DNA from: Diphasiastrum complanatum
Taxonomy: Eukaryota > Streptophyta > Lycopodiopsida > Lycopodiales > Lycopodiaceae
Assembly: GCA_029204225.1 (NCBI GenBank)
Contig: CM055098.1
Location: 9,916,746 to 9,980,745, forward strand
Length of the DNA stretch: 64,000 nucleotides
Reading direction: 5' to 3'
Below the pieces are notes generated by a model. That model was given only the letters and a program-made list of their open reading frames with translations. It searched no databases and was not told the DNA's origin. How positions within the stretch are numbered: the stretch's first letter is position 1; every line of letters starts with the position of its first letter. Positions 63,781 through 64,000 of this stretch are shown in pieces. Both the position numbers and the translations under genes were made by a program.

Positions 63781-64000
63781 TGATGAAGTCCATTGATGAA
63801 GACTTAGTTCGCAAAAAAACACAAAAAAAATCCATGCATGCCTACTACTAAAAATACATAAACATCTCGCGTGCTAAAAAAACAATCAAAGGTTGATGTA
63901 CGATTGATTGATAAGCAATTTCAAATGCGCAAAAAGCTGAAACAAGCAATCAAACCTTTGACAGAAAAATCAAAAAAAAATCTAGTCAAGCTTCATCATC
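63781..64000 (+). other. Start of the gypsy-E PR-RT linker, cut by window edge
   Basis: Lys-rich, A-rich sequence with stops. It continues beyond the window. Confidence 0.4.

Overview
The window looks like intergenic DNA from a large, repeat-rich land-plant genome. I found no ordinary host gene, rRNA or tRNA. Almost everything recognisable is a decayed transposable element: Ty1/copia elements with the order GAG-PR-INT-RT-RH, Ty3/gypsy fragments with the order GAG-PR-RT-RH-INT, tRNA-iMet-type primer sites (TGGTATCAGAGC), a Helitron helicase piece and a Penelope-like reverse transcriptase. The mix, especially the Penelope-like relic and the gypsy lineages, makes me lean towards a non-flowering plant such as a fern, lycophyte or gymnosperm. 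That is a low-confidence inference.

Layout. 1-3904: copia-1 (minus), gag lost, 3' LTR cut by the window edge. 4381-7328: copia-2 (plus), 5' truncated. 7329-8097: start of the copia-2 3' LTR joined to a reverse-oriented fragment of a long LTR family (LTR-A). 8104-9480: Penelope-like RT (minus), lying against a truncated gypsy RT (9704-10420). 10598-12080: gypsy RNase H tail plus integrase (minus). 12627-13046: an open frame joining a copia gag start to a Helitron helicase end. 14400-16400: an inverted pair of LTR-A/leader copies around a minus-strand gag. 16746-18287: copia-3 (minus) directly behind a full LTR-A (18288-19649), followed by more LTR-A pieces and primer sites to 21.9 kb.

22.87-23.39 kb holds an unusual array of the 11-mer TCCATCGCTGG at roughly 68-bp spacing. 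It lies 3' of a very long unrecognised minus-strand frame (23769-26299, about 840 codons, only in-frame stops). 27.05-31.33 kb holds a gypsy integrase C-terminal half on plus and a gypsy PR-RT-RH-integrase N-terminal half on minus, as if the end of the element had been inverted. 31335-33856: copia-4 (plus), same family as copia-3, followed by LTR-A copies to 35514.

The second half is sparser: a compound (TG)n(AG)n microsatellite at 36.2 kb, a gypsy 3' end at 38.0 kb, copia-5 with both LTRs (39218-43842, the best-preserved element), a (GA)n tract of about 83 units at 47.5 kb, copia-6 (48353-50400, gag to integrase only), an unrecognised frame beside a polypurine tract (53.4-54.3 kb), a cluster of short tandem duplications (59.1-60.9 kb), and a gypsy gag-protease start (62.15-63.78 kb) that runs off the window.

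The elements do not form a shared pathway. What they share is a history of nested insertion, 5' truncation, gag loss and decay by stop codons, many at sites expected to be Trp or Gln (C-to-T / G-to-A type changes), plus scattered frameshifts.
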